Numbered from the stretch's first letter, positions 51,460 to 60,770 are shown. The stretch: 64,000 nucleotides of DNA from CAWDZK01 sp963807005 (GCA_963807005.1 CAWDZK010000001.1:496001-560000), one strand, 5' to 3'. The notes: generated by a model from the sequence alone, not told the origin. Numbers and translations: made by a program.

Positions 51460-52590
51460 ATGGGCCCCGCGACCGGCCCGGTGTCGGGCCGGCTGCCGGA
51501 CTTCCCCTGGGACCTTCTGTCGCCCTACGCCGAGGCTGCGCAGCAGCACCCGGACGGCGTGGTCGACCTGTCCGTCGGCACGCCGGTCGACCCCACACCC
51601 GACGCCGTCCGCGGTGCGCTGGAAGCCGCGTCCGACGCCCCCGGCTATCCGCAGACCCACGGCACCCCGGCGCTGCGTGCGGCGGTCGTGGCGTGGTTCG
51701 CGCGCCGCGGCGTGCCCGACGTGGACCCCGACGCCGTCCTGCCGTCCATCGGCTCCAAGGAGCTGGTGGCCTGGCTGCCGACCCTGCTCGGCCTGGGTCC
51801 GGGTGACGTCGTCGTCCACCCGGAGGTCGCGTACCCGACGTACGACGTCGGTGCGCGGCTGGCCGGCGCCCGGCCCGTCGCCGCCGACGGGCTCACGTCG
51901 CTGGGACCGGAGCGGGTGCGGCTGGTCTGGCTGAACAGCCCGGCCAACCCCACCGGCCGGGTGCTGCCGGTCGAGCACCTGCGCAAGGTCGTCGAGTGGG
52001 CCCGCGAGCGGGGCGCGGTGGTCGCCTCCGACGAGTGCTACGCCGAGCTCGGCTGGGGCGAGTGGCAGGAGACGGGTGCGCCGTCGATCCTCGACCCGCG
52101 GGTCTGCGGCGGGAGCCACGCGAACCTGCTGGCCCTCTCCTCGCTGTCGAAGCGCTCGAACCTGGCGGGGTACCGCGCGGCGTTCGCCGCCGGCGACCCC
52201 GCGCTGGTGCGCGAGCTGGTCGAGGTGCGGCGGCACGCGGGCATGATCGTGCCGGCGCCGGTGCAGGCGGCGATGGTGGCCGCCCTCGGCGACGACGACC
52301 ACGTGCGCGACCAGCACGCCCGGTACGCCGCCCGGCGGCTGGTGCTACGCGGCGCGCTGGAAGCCTCCGGCTGGCGGGTCGACGGCTCGGACGCCGGCCT
52401 GTACCTCTGGGTGACCCGGGACGAGGACTGCTGGGAGTCGGTCCGCCGGCTCGCGGACCTGGGGATCCTGGTGGCGCCCGGCGCGTTCTACGGCCCGGCA
52501 GGCGGCCGGCACGTGCGGGTCGCGCTGACGGCGACCGACGAGCGGGTCGCTGCCGCGGCACACCGGCTCGGCGCGGCAGCAGGGTCGTAG
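51460..52590 (+). CDS. dapC: Succinyldiaminopimelate transaminase
   Basis: A 376-residue fold-type I PLP aminotransferase that makes N-succinyl-LL-diaminopimelate from the keto form, in lysine and peptidoglycan precursor synthesis. Motifs are LNSPANPTGRVLP (Asn contacting PLP), VASDECYAELGW (Asp-Tyr) and LSSLSKRSNLAGYRAAF (Schiff-base Lys). Location 8 bp after fdxA is typical for actinobacterial dapC. ATG 51460 gives a normal N-terminus (LPDFPWDLLSPYAEAA). The product is the substrate of DapE encoded at 61082. Confidence 0.94.
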   Translation: MGPATGPVSGRLPDFPWDLLSPYAEAAQQHPDGVVDLSVGTPVDPTPDAVRGALEAASDAPGYPQTHGTPALRAAVVAWFARRGVPDVDPDAVLPSIGSKELVAWLPTLLGLGPGDVVVHPEVAYPTYDVGARLAGARPVAADGLTSLGPERVRLVWLNSPANPTGRVLPVEHLRKVVEWARERGAVVASDECYAELGWGEWQETGAPSILDPRVCGGSHANLLALSSLSKRSNLAGYRAAFAAGDPALVRELVEVRRHAGMIVPAPVQAAMVAALGDDDHVRDQHARYAARRLVLRGALEASGWRVDGSDAGLYLWVTRDEDCWESVRRLADLGILVAPGAFYGPAGGRHVRVALTATDERVAAAAHRLGAAAGS

Positions 52591-52745
52591 GCAGCAGGGT
52601 CGTAGCGGTGGTCGTCACCCAGAGTGTGGCCACGGTGACGTCGTCGACCGGGTCGACCTGCCGAGGTCGGCCGCCCCGAGACCGTCGGGGCGCCTACCAT
52701 CCCTGCAACCGGCGACCGCCGGCCCACGCTGCGCCCGGGGGGACC

Positions 52746-54005
52746 ATGACGATCAGCAGCACCCGCACTGCGCTGCTGGGCGTCGTCGCGCTCGCCGCGG
52801 GCCTGGTGGCCGGTCCGGCCGCGCCCGCCTCGGCGGCCGGCGCCTACACAGTGGTCCTGTCGGCGGCGAAGGCCGTGGTCACCTACGGCGAGGACGCCAC
52901 GCTGAGCGCCGTCGTGACCGTGGCAGGTGTCCCGGTCGCGGGCGTCGGGGTGCAGCTCGACCGCTCCGGTCCGGCCGGGTCGGGTGACCCCGTGGACTAC
53001 GGGAGCACCAACGGGGCGGGGTTGGTCACGTTCACCGACTACCAGCCGACCGGCCGGTCGACCTACGTCGCCACGGCCGACTTCGAGGACAGCTCGGCGC
53101 CGGTCGCGGTCGACGTGGCCTACGCGGTGCAGCCGTTCGAGCAGACGTCGTTCTTCGCGCCGACGCTGCTCTCGCCGGTGGCCGTCCCGCCCGGGGGACG
53201 GGTCACGCTGCAGGGCCGGATCGCACCGGCCGGCTCCACCGCGCCGCTCACGGTCGAGCAACGGTTCGGCAGCGGCGCCTGGGAACCCGTGGGCAACGTC
53301 CCGGTGGCGGCAGACGGCACGTTCACGCTGCCGCTCGGATCCCGGACGGCCGTCGGCACCTGGACGGTCCGCGCGACGCACCCGGCCGAGGGCGGCCTCG
53401 TCGCCGGTACGGGGCAGGGCACCGCCGCCGTCACCGTCACCGGCATCGGCAACCGGAAGGCGTGGCGCCCGATCGCCGGCACCAAGAAGGCGCCTGCGCG
53501 GTGGGGAACCTGCCGGATCCGTTACCAGGTCAACCGACGCCGGATGCCGTCCTCCGGGCTGGCCGACCTGCGCGAGGCGATGCGCCGGATCACCCAGGTG
53601 AGCGGGATCCGGTTCCGCTACGTCGGCCGGACCTCGGTCACGCCGCGCCTCGGCTACCGCGGGCCCGGCCGGAACCGGATGGTGGTCGCCTGGGCGCCAC
53701 CCGCGAAGAGCGGCGGTCTGCTCTACGGCCCGATCGCCGGCGTCGGTGGTACGTCGCGCAGCGGGTCGCGGCTGCTGTCCGGGTACGTGCTGATGAGCTC
53801 GGTCTACGCGGGGAGCGCCGACCCGGGCTTCGGCGCGGGCATGCCGCACGGCCTGGTCCTCATGCACGAGCTCGGGCACGTCGTCGGGCTGAACCACTCG
53901 CCGGACCAACGGCAGATCATGGCGTCGGGCGCTCCGCTGACTGCCTCGGTCTGGGGAGCCGCCGACATCAACGGACTGCGCCACGTCGGCTCACGCTGCC
54001 GCTGA
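52746..54005 (+). CDS. Secreted metzincin-type zinc metalloprotease with Ig-like domains
   Basis: A 419-residue protein. The signal peptide (TALLGVVALAAGLVAGPAAPASA, cleavage near residue 30) is followed by two beta-sandwich regions (about 32-125 and 130-235). The C-terminal catalytic domain has LVLMHELGHVVGLNHSPD, a full HExxHxxGxxH zinc motif, and a Met-turn (IMASG). This fits a matrixin-like peptidase. Two cysteines (GTCRI and SRCR) could form a disulfide. A GGGGGGA run precedes ATG 52746. The substrate is unknown. Confidence 0.82.
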   Translation: MTISSTRTALLGVVALAAGLVAGPAAPASAAGAYTVVLSAAKAVVTYGEDATLSAVVTVAGVPVAGVGVQLDRSGPAGSGDPVDYGSTNGAGLVTFTDYQPTGRSTYVATADFEDSSAPVAVDVAYAVQPFEQTSFFAPTLLSPVAVPPGGRVTLQGRIAPAGSTAPLTVEQRFGSGAWEPVGNVPVAADGTFTLPLGSRTAVGTWTVRATHPAEGGLVAGTGQGTAAVTVTGIGNRKAWRPIAGTKKAPARWGTCRIRYQVNRRRMPSSGLADLREAMRRITQVSGIRFRYVGRTSVTPRLGYRGPGRNRMVVAWAPPAKSGGLLYGPIAGVGGTSRSGSRLLSGYVLMSSVYAGSADPGFGAGMPHGLVLMHELGHVVGLNHSPDQRQIMASGAPLTASVWGAADINGLRHVGSRCR

Positions 54006-54016
54006 GCAACAACCGG

Positions 54017-54817
54017 TCACCGGCGGAAGGGGCGACCGCTCTCGACGGCGACGTGCACGTGGTCCTTGTGCCGGAGCACGGCGTTGCCGCGCTCGGCGAA
54101 GCTGGCGCCGGGGTGCACGTAGTCGCGCCAGCCCAGCCCCGGTGCCCACGAGGTCCAGATCCGGTCGTCGTAGATGACCGACAGGACATGGTGGTCGGCG
54201 GCGTGGGCGACCAGCCACTGCGCGAACACCCAGCCTCGTCGGCGCTGCTCCGGATCGCCGCGGGGCCGGAAGAACACGTCGACCGCACGACCCTCGTAGT
54301 GGGCCGACCCGTCCACGTGACCGCGGCGCACGCCACCCGCCGCGAAACCGCCGGACACGAGCGGTCCGAAGACCTCGGTCCAGCGCGCCCGCAGCCTGCG
54401 GGCGCGTGGCACCAGCCCGCTGGGCCCGGGCTCCTGCGGCTCGACGGCGGCCCGGCCCCAGGAGCAGACCAGCCGCGACGACCGCCGGACGCCGGCCAGT
54501 CCCGCCGCCACCTGCACGGCCCGTGGACGGTCGACCCCGGCCGACGTGGCGAGCACGGCGGCAGCGAGCCGGGTCACCACCTGGTCACCCGGAAGGCGGC
54601 GGCTGCGGCCGAGCCGGGCGGCCTGCGTGGTGAGGGCCCGGGCCTCGGCGCCGAGCAGGGACACGTTGCCGTCACTTGTCGGCACCCAGCAGTCCTTGAC
54701 GACAGCCGTCGCGACCTCGGCTGCCGCGACGCTCGGCTCCGACGCGGACCGCTCTGGTGGGTTGACGCTCGAGGAGGTGCAGCCCGCGAGGGCGGCGGTC
54801 AGTGCCGCGGTCACCAT
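54017..54817 (-). CDS. Lipoprotein with LAS-type metallopeptidase motif, paralogue A
   Basis: A 266-residue lipoprotein: the signal ends in LAGC (Cys12). The C-terminal domain has GHVDGSAHYEGRAVDVFFRP, giving H-x6-D, and KDHVHVAVE, giving HxH. Together these are the zinc ligands of the LAS group (lysostaphin, D-Ala-D-Ala peptidase, hedgehog). It closely resembles the gene at 56535-57371. Homologues are often labelled heavy metal transporter, which the sequence does not support. ATG 54817 was chosen for the lipobox; the longer frame to 54964 is arginine-rich. A cell-wall peptidase role is inference. Confidence 0.72.
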   Translation of the reverse strand: MVTAALTAALAGCTSSSVNPPERSASEPSVAAAEVATAVVKDCWVPTSDGNVSLLGAEARALTTQAARLGRSRRLPGDQVVTRLAAAVLATSAGVDRPRAVQVAAGLAGVRRSSRLVCSWGRAAVEPQEPGPSGLVPRARRLRARWTEVFGPLVSGGFAAGGVRRGHVDGSAHYEGRAVDVFFRPRGDPEQRRRGWVFAQWLVAHAADHHVLSVIYDDRIWTSWAPGLGWRDYVHPGASFAERGNAVLRHKDHVHVAVESGRPFRR

Positions 54818-54917
54818 CCGTCCCGGCCATCCCACCGGTCGAGCCTCACCCACGTCGGGCGGGTACCGCCAGCCTCGTGTCCGGATCGTTGCCCAGGCGG
54901 TGGTCCGGTCGGTGCGG

Positions 54918-56417
54918 TCAGCCGGACCGGGTGGCCGGCTGCGTCTCCGGCGCCTCGGCAGCACGGGCGCCCGGGAGGTCGGCGTCCGGCCCGGAGTCGG
55001 GCGCCGGCCCCGGTCCGCTCGGACCGACGCGCTGCGGCTCGGCGCCGCCCTGGTCGAGCCGGAACGGGGGGTACGCGTCGGTCATCAGCGCGGCGTAGGC
55101 GACCACCCGGTACACCCACCGGTTCAGGCCGACGACGAGGTCGAACAGCGCCCGCGGGTACCGGCCGGTGACCAGCAGCACGACCGCGGCGAAGAACACC
55201 AGCAGGCCGAGCAGGCCGGCTCCGCCCGTCCTCGCGTCGGCGTTCCCGCTGAGCTGCCATCCCGCTCCGCCGAGGAGCAGGGCCAGGACCAGGTAGTGCG
55301 GGATCGCGAGCAGCCACCACTTCACCAGCACCAGGCCGCGGGAGAGCTGCTGCGGGTACGCGATGTCCAGGGTCGCGAGGTCGCCGGGCCGTGGGGCCAG
55401 GCTGAACGGCGGGTAGCGGTCGGTGCCGAGGCCGCCGCTGGTGGCGTAGTAGGAGACCCGCCACGTCCAGCGCAGCACTCCGACGTTCACGTCGAAGATG
55501 CCCCGCGGGTAGCGGCCGGTGACCAGGATCGCGAAGAACGCCACCACCGTGAGCACGGCGAAGGTGACCCAGAGGAAGAACAGCACGACGAAGTGCGGGA
55601 TCGCCAGGAGCCACTTGACCAGCCACTGCCACCGGGAGAGACCGGGGTCGAGGGTCGCGGTCAGCGCGACCGGTGTGTCGTGCCCGGCAGGTGCCGCGGC
55701 GGCACCGGCCTCGCCCCATGCCGCCTGCTCGTCCGGCTGTGGCACGGCGTCGCGGCGCGCACCCGTCGCGCCGACCACGATGAGGACCACCCCGACGGCC
55801 AGCAGCACGACGCCCACGCCGAGCAGCGTGAGGCCCAGCGGGATCACGACGTCCGCCTTGGTCCCGACCTCGATGTCGGCGGCGACGCCGGGCGAGCCGT
55901 CGGCGTTCATGAGCACTGCGGACCAGGTGCCGGACCGGACTCGCCAGTCCAGCTGGACGGTGCCGGTCCCGGTCGCGGTCTCGGTCCAGAACGACTGCTC
56001 GGTCGGCGCCGCGATGCTGGTGCCCCCCGCGACGTGCCGGTACGTCGGCGATCCGCCGCCGACATCGGCCAGCTCGTCGTGCGCCGCCCCGTCGAGGTAG
56101 GCGTCGACGTCGGCCGCCGGCGCGATGCCGACGAAGACGGGCTGGTCCCCGGTCGTGGTGACCTGCACCCGCAGGTCCGCGTCGAGGGCGTCGAGCAGCT
56201 GGTCCGGACCGGTGCCGTCGGAGCCGAAGTCGGCGCCGTTCGCGGTGACCGCGACCGTGCTGCTGCGGAGGTCGTCCAGGGAGGCGTTGACGTAGCCCTG
56301 GTCGTCCCGGGCGACGGCGTAGCCGATTGCCAGGGCGCCGCCTCCCACGAGCAGGCCGAGCCCAGGTAGGACGAGCAGGACGCCGACGACGAGTGCGATG
56401 ACCCGGCCAGGCTTCAT
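54918..56417 (-). CDS. DUF4389 domain membrane protein
   Basis: A 499-residue protein. An N-terminal helix (VIALVVGVLLVLPGLGLLVGG) precedes an extracytoplasmic domain (about 50-190), then a helix pair and two DUF4389 modules. Each module has the marks WLLAIPHFVVL or WLLAIPHYLVL, VTGRYPRGIFD or VTGRYPRALFD, and a YPPF end. The C-terminal 45 residues are Pro/Gly-rich. GGGGAGG lies just upstream of ATG 56417. It sits between the two LAS-type paralogues on the same strand; function unknown. Confidence 0.82.
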   Translation of the reverse strand: MKPGRVIALVVGVLLVLPGLGLLVGGGALAIGYAVARDDQGYVNASLDDLRSSTVAVTANGADFGSDGTGPDQLLDALDADLRVQVTTTGDQPVFVGIAPAADVDAYLDGAAHDELADVGGGSPTYRHVAGGTSIAAPTEQSFWTETATGTGTVQLDWRVRSGTWSAVLMNADGSPGVAADIEVGTKADVVIPLGLTLLGVGVVLLAVGVVLIVVGATGARRDAVPQPDEQAAWGEAGAAAAPAGHDTPVALTATLDPGLSRWQWLVKWLLAIPHFVVLFFLWVTFAVLTVVAFFAILVTGRYPRGIFDVNVGVLRWTWRVSYYATSGGLGTDRYPPFSLAPRPGDLATLDIAYPQQLSRGLVLVKWWLLAIPHYLVLALLLGGAGWQLSGNADARTGGAGLLGLLVFFAAVVLLVTGRYPRALFDLVVGLNRWVYRVVAYAALMTDAYPPFRLDQGGAEPQRVGPSGPGPAPDSGPDADLPGARAAEAPETQPATRSG

Positions 56418-56534
56418 GGGACCTCCCCTGTTACGTGCGTGGTCGCTTGCCACCGTGTCCCGGGCAGTCCGGGACAGGACAGAGGAGAACGTCCCGGTCC
56501 GGGTGGCCGTGGTGGTCGGGGGAACCGGCGCAGG

Positions 56535-57371
56535 TCAGGAGCTGCGTGCGACGTCGACGTGCACGTGGTCCTCGTGCAGCAGGACCGGGTTCTCGGTGTC
56601 GCCGCCGGGGTAGCGGTACGTCCGCCAGCCCGACCCGGACCGCGAGGCCGTCCAGACCCGGCGGTCGAAGATAACGGTGGAGACCCGAAACCGGTCGGCG
56701 TGTGCGACCAGCCACAGCGAGGTCTGCCACCCGGCAGCGGTGGACTCCGGCGTCACCGGGCGGAAGAAGACGTCGACGGCGCGTCCCTCGTAGTGCGCCG
56801 ACCCCTCGACGTGGCCGGTCGAGATCCCCCCGGGCTCGAAGCCGCCCAGCACCTGCTTTCCGAACACCCCACGCATCGCCAGCCGGACCCGGTCGGCGCG
56901 GGGCGTGAGCCCGCGGCTGCCGAGCTCCTGTGCGACCAGGCCGGGGCTTCCCGGCGGCAGCACGCACGTCAGCGCTGGTCCGCGGGAACCAAGGAGGGCG
57001 CGGGCGACCGCGCGGGAGGACCTGTCGGCCGGCGCGACGTCGGGGAGGAGGCGGTAGGCGGTCCGCGCGGCCTCAGGCGAGACCGGCGACGTGGGTCCCG
57101 CGGCCAGGGCGCGCGTGACGGCGGTGGCGACGGCGTCCTCGGAGGCGCCGATGCGGGTGCCGACCCCGGCGACGGTGGTGGCGGTCATGGCCTCCGCGGC
57201 CGACCAGCGCAGCTCGGCGTTCCCGGTGTCGAGGACGCACGGCGGCCCGGCCCGTAGACCGAGGGCCGGACCCAGCGGGGTGCGGGTCACGGCATACCAG
57301 CCGGCGACGACCACGAGCACCAGGACGACCGTCGAGGTCACCGCCAGCCGGCCGCGACGGGTCAGCCGCAC
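56535..57371 (-). CDS. Membrane-anchored protein with LAS-type metallopeptidase motif, paralogue B
   Basis: A 278-residue protein with an N-terminal helix (LAVTSTVVLVLVVVAGWYAV) instead of the lipobox of its paralogue. The C-terminal domain has GHVEGSAHYEGRAVDVFFRP (H-x6-D) and HEDHVHVDV (HxH), with STVIFDRRVWTA between them. The zinc site is therefore complete. The pair probably arose by duplication. The start is GTG 57371. A role in peptidoglycan processing near dap genes is attractive but unproven. Confidence 0.75.
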   Translation of the reverse strand: MRLTRRGRLAVTSTVVLVLVVVAGWYAVTRTPLGPALGLRAGPPCVLDTGNAELRWSAAEAMTATTVAGVGTRIGASEDAVATAVTRALAAGPTSPVSPEAARTAYRLLPDVAPADRSSRAVARALLGSRGPALTCVLPPGSPGLVAQELGSRGLTPRADRVRLAMRGVFGKQVLGGFEPGGISTGHVEGSAHYEGRAVDVFFRPVTPESTAAGWQTSLWLVAHADRFRVSTVIFDRRVWTASRSGSGWRTYRYPGGDTENPVLLHEDHVHVDVARSS

Positions 57372-57495
57372 GCCTGGTCACCCATACCGGTCATCATCCG
57401 ATGTCCGGACCGGCTCCCCGGGACGGGCCACGCCGTACCGGCGAGAAGGCCATCTCGCGGGCGCGAAGTGATCCTGCCCTGGCCCGGGGGCCCAC

Positions 57496-58440
57496 TCAGT
57501 CGTTGGCATGCAGGGCGGCGTTGAGGCTGCCCCAGCTGCCCGCTCTTGCGACGACCTCGATCCGGCCGCTCACGCTGTGTCGCCAGAAGAGCAGGTTGTC
57601 GCGCCCGGAGAGCTCGCTGGCCTTGACGACGGCGCCGTCCTGAAGGGTGACCTTGGTCCCGGCGGTGATGTAGCAGCCGGCCTCGACGACGCAGTCGTCG
57701 CCGAGCGAGATGCCGATGCCTGCGTTGGCCCCGATCAGGCACCGCTTCCCGACCCGGATGACGGTGCTGCCCCCGCCGGAGAGGGTGCCCATGATCGACG
57801 AGCCGCCGCCGACGTCGGAGCCGTCGTCCACGACGACGCCTGCCGAGATGCGGCCCTCGACCATCGAGGTGCCGAGCGTGCCGGCGTTGTAGTTCACGAA
57901 ACCCTCGTGCATCACCGTGGTGCCGCTCGCGAGATGGGCGCCGAGCCGGACCCGGTCGGCGTCGGCGATCCGGACGCCCGTCGGCAGCACGTAGTCGACC
58001 ATCCGCGGGAACTTGTCGACCCCCAGGACCTGCACCGGCCCGCGCCGCATCAGCTGCGACCGGGTGCGTTCGAACCCCTCGACGGCGCAGGGCCCGTAGT
58101 TCGTCCAGACGACGTTCGTCAGCTTCCCGAAGACCCCGGTCATGTCGAGCCCGTGCGGCTGGACCAGCCGGTGCGACAGGAGGTGCAGCCGCAACCAGAC
58201 GTCCATGGTGTCCTCGGGCTCGGCGTCCAGGTCGATCGCCACCTGGGCGATCTGCCTCGTGGTGCCGCGAGCCGGGTCGACCTCGTCCGCCCGCAGCTCG
58301 TCGATGCCGGCCGGACCGGCCTCGTCGGCCGGCAGGCCCAGCATCGGCTCCGGGAACCAGACGTCGAGGATGTCGCCGGTCTCCATGTGCATGGTGAACA
58401 GGCCCGTGCCGTGGGCCATCCGCCGCTCGCCGCCGCTCAT
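57496..58440 (-). CDS. dapD: Tetrahydrodipicolinate N-succinyltransferase
   Basis: A 314-residue left-handed beta-helix enzyme that transfers succinyl from succinyl-CoA to tetrahydrodipicolinate. The hexapeptide repeats run from about residue 165 (VRLGAHLASGTTVMHEGFVNYNAGTLGTS, VVVDDGSDVGGGSSIMGTLSGGG, LIGANAGIGISLGDDCVVEAG, each cut for length in residues 165-270). The actinobacterial-type N-terminal domain starts near GTGLFTMHMETG. ATG 58440 is used; ATG 58419 (MAHGTGLF) is an equally possible start. Confidence 0.94.
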   Translation of the reverse strand: MSGGERRMAHGTGLFTMHMETGDILDVWFPEPMLGLPADEAGPAGIDELRADEVDPARGTTRQIAQVAIDLDAEPEDTMDVWLRLHLLSHRLVQPHGLDMTGVFGKLTNVVWTNYGPCAVEGFERTRSQLMRRGPVQVLGVDKFPRMVDYVLPTGVRIADADRVRLGAHLASGTTVMHEGFVNYNAGTLGTSMVEGRISAGVVVDDGSDVGGGSSIMGTLSGGGSTVIRVGKRCLIGANAGIGISLGDDCVVEAGCYITAGTKVTLQDGAVVKASELSGRDNLLFWRHSVSGRIEVVARAGSWGSLNAALHAND

Positions 58441-58463
58441 GCGGCCAGCCTGCCAGAGGCCGG

Positions 58464-58469
58464 TAGCCT
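58464..58469 (+). promoter_or_regulatory. Putative -10 box for a leaderless VOC-protein mRNA
   Basis: TAGCCT ends 8 nt before ATG 58478, in the 37-bp gap between divergent dapD and the VOC gene. Confidence 0.4.
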
Positions 58470-58477
58470 GCCTCGGC

Positions 58478-59155
58478 ATGCCCCTCGCACGTTGGAAGGA
58501 CCTCTGCATCGATGCGACCGACCCGGCTGTGGCAGCCGCGTTCTGGTCCCCGCTGCTGGGGCTCGACATCAGCCCGCACCACCGCGACGGCGTCACGCGC
58601 CTGCAGGGCGAACCCGCTCAGCGCACGACCTGGGTCAACCGGGTGCCCGAGCCGAAGAGCGTGAAGAACCGCGTGCACCTCGACCTCGTCCTGCCCTCGG
58701 TCGAGCAGCTCCTGGCGGCCGGCGCCGTCGTGCAGCACGAGCCGTCGCCCGGCTGGGAGTGGCACCTTCTGGCCGACCCGGAGGGGAACGAGCTGTGCGT
58801 GTTCCGGCCCGCGCCGCGGGACTGGACCATGGCCCTGGTCGTCGATGCCGGTGACGCGGCGTCCCTCGCGTCCTGGTGGGCGGACGTGCTCGGCGCCACG
58901 CTGTCGAAGGGCCCGGACGGTGCCCTCCGCTGGCTGCGGGGCGTCCCGGGCCTGCCGTACGACGTGTGGAAGTTCGTCCCGGTGCCCGACCCGAAGACGG
59001 TGAAGAACCGCTGGCACTGGGACGTCGTCTGCGGCGACCTCGAGGGCTTGCTCGCGAGGGGTGCGACGCTGCTGCGCGAGCCCGACGGTGACATCGACTG
59101 GCGCGTGCTCGCCGATCCGGAGGGCAACGAGTTCTGCGTGTTTCCCTCGGACTGA
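58478..59155 (+). CDS. Double VOC (glyoxalase-like) domain protein
   Basis: A 225-residue protein with two tandem VOC modules: residues 1-115 (WKDLCIDATDPAVAAAFWSPLLGL ... VKNRVHLDLVLPS ... LADPEGNELCVF) and 120-225 (VVDAGDAASLASWWADVLGA ... VKNRWHWDVVCGD ... LADPEGNEFCVFP). Each has the VKNRxHxD and DPEGNE motifs that supply metal ligands (His, Glu). Substrate unknown; such proteins include lyases, dioxygenases and resistance proteins. Confidence 0.85.
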   Translation: MPLARWKDLCIDATDPAVAAAFWSPLLGLDISPHHRDGVTRLQGEPAQRTTWVNRVPEPKSVKNRVHLDLVLPSVEQLLAAGAVVQHEPSPGWEWHLLADPEGNELCVFRPAPRDWTMALVVDAGDAASLASWWADVLGATLSKGPDGALRWLRGVPGLPYDVWKFVPVPDPKTVKNRWHWDVVCGDLEGLLARGATLLREPDGDIDWRVLADPEGNEFCVFPSD

Positions 59156-59217
59156 CTGAGCGTGTCCTGCTGCGTCGCGAGGCTGAGCGGGGCCGGAACG
59201 CTTCGCCCGCTCGGGTG

Positions 59218-60450
59218 CTACCGCAGCTGGTCGCGGCGGCGCATCAGGTAGGCGGTCTCGGCGGTGTTGCCCGCCAGCTCGATGGCCAGGTCGTAGGCCG
59301 CGCGCGACTTCTGGCTGCTACCCAGCCGGCGCAGGAGGTCGGCGCGGGTCGCGTGGTAGGCGTGATAGCCGGCCAACGCGTCCTCGAGACGGTCGACGGC
59401 TGCCAGTGCCACCTCCGGGCCGTCGAGCTCGGCGACCGCGACGGCCCGGTTGAGGGCGACGACCGGCGAGGGGTCGAGGCGGACGAGCTGGTCGTAGAGA
59501 ACGACGACCTGCGACCAGTCGGTGTCGCGGACATCGCGGGCGGAGGTGTGCACGGCGTTGATCGCCGCGAGGATCTGGTAGCGGCCCGGGGCCACCCCGG
59601 CGGCCAGGCGCTCGCGCACCAGCCGGTGCCCCTCGGCGACCAGCGCGGCGTCCCAGGCCCCTCGGTCCTGCTCGTCAAGGGTGACCAGCTCGCCGCCCGC
59701 CGAGACCCGGGCGGTGCGGCGTGCCTCGGTGAGGAGCATCAGCGCCAGCAGCCCGGCCACCTCGCCGTCCTCCGGCATGAGGGCACGGATCAGGCGAGTG
59801 AGCCGGATCGCCTCGGCGGTCAGCTCGTGGCGGACGGGATCGGTGTCGGGGCCGGTCGCCAGGTAACCCTCGTTGAAGACGAGGAAGAGGACGGCGAGCA
59901 CGCCGGAGACGCGCGCCGGGAGGTCCTCCGCGGACGGCACCCGATAGGGGATGCCCGCCGCCTTGATCTTGGCCTTCGCGCGGGTGATCCGCTGCCCTAC
60001 GGTGGTCTCCGGCACCAGGAAAGCGCGGGCGATCTCGGGCACCGTCAGGCCGCCGACCAGGCGCAGTGTCAGCGCCACCCGGCTCTCCACCGCGAGCGCC
60101 GGGTGACAGCAGGTGAAGATCAGCCGCAGCCGCTCGTCGGCGATGGCTCCGGGAGGCTCGGGCGGGTCGGCACCGTCCAGCATCTGAGCCTGCCTCTGCT
60201 TGTCGTCGCGCTTGCTCTCGCGCCGGATACGGTCGATGGCTTTCCGGTTGGCCGTGGTCGTCAGCCAGGCGCCTGGGTTGGGGGGTACGCCGTCGGCCGG
60301 CCACCGCTCGACGGCGGTCGCGAACGCCTCGGCCGTCGCCTCCTCGGCGATGTCGAGATCGCCGAAGCGCCTGGTCAGGGACGCGACCACCCGCGCCCAC
60401 TCCTCGTGGTGGGCCAGGGTGATCGCCTCCCGGGCGTCACCGGCGCTCAC
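59218..60450 (-). CDS. ECF sigma factor, ECF42-like with TPR extension
   Basis: A 410-residue sigma factor. Region 2 (HHEEWARVVASLTRRFGDLDIAEEATAEAFATAVERWP over residues 14-51) and region 4 (LRLVGGLTVPEIARAFLVPETTVGQRITRAKAKI) are clear. A helical TPR-like C-terminal half (about 180-410: YDQLVRLDPSPVVALNRAVAVAE) follows. This is the layout of the ECF42 group, which lacks a classical anti-sigma factor. Its start overlaps the DGPF gene stop by 4 bp, and that small protein is the group's usual partner. Confidence 0.9.
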   Translation of the reverse strand: MSAGDAREAITLAHHEEWARVVASLTRRFGDLDIAEEATAEAFATAVERWPADGVPPNPGAWLTTTANRKAIDRIRRESKRDDKQRQAQMLDGADPPEPPGAIADERLRLIFTCCHPALAVESRVALTLRLVGGLTVPEIARAFLVPETTVGQRITRAKAKIKAAGIPYRVPSAEDLPARVSGVLAVLFLVFNEGYLATGPDTDPVRHELTAEAIRLTRLIRALMPEDGEVAGLLALMLLTEARRTARVSAGGELVTLDEQDRGAWDAALVAEGHRLVRERLAAGVAPGRYQILAAINAVHTSARDVRDTDWSQVVVLYDQLVRLDPSPVVALNRAVAVAELDGPEVALAAVDRLEDALAGYHAYHATRADLLRRLGSSQKSRAAYDLAIELAGNTAETAYLMRRRDQLR

Positions 60451-60770
60451 AGGAACGGCCGCACCTCGATCTTGCGGTTGCAGGCCTTCGACCCCTCCGT
60501 GGCGAGCTTCAGCGCTACGTCGAGGTCAGGGGCCTCGATGACCCAGAAGCCGGCGAGGTACTCCTTCGACTCCAGGAAGGGACCGTCGGTGAACAGCGCC
60601 TCCCCACCCCGGTTGTCGATGACGGTGGCCGTGCTGGGCGACCCGAGGCCGCCGGCGAAGACCCAGTGGCCCTCGGCCACGAGCCGGTCGTTGAACGCGT
60701 CGATGGCGGCCATCTCTGTCGGGGTGGCGAGGTCCGGCTTGTCGTGGATCACGGAAACCAGGTACTGCAT
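60447..60770 (-). CDS. YCII/DGPF-domain protein, sigma-factor partner
   Basis: A 107-residue alpha/beta protein (MQYLVSVIHDKP, FNDRLVAEGHWVFAGGL, ALFTDGPFLESKEYLAGFWVIEAPDLDVALKLA). It contains the DGPF motif as TDGPF. Genes of this type are commonly the first cistron with ECF42 sigma factors. AGGAGA lies about 9 nt before ATG 60770. Biochemical role unknown. Confidence 0.88.
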   Translation of the reverse strand: MQYLVSVIHDKPDLATPTEMAAIDAFNDRLVAEGHWVFAGGLGSPSTATVIDNRGGEALFTDGPFLESKEYLAGFWVIEAPDLDVALKLATEGSKACNRKIEVRPFL

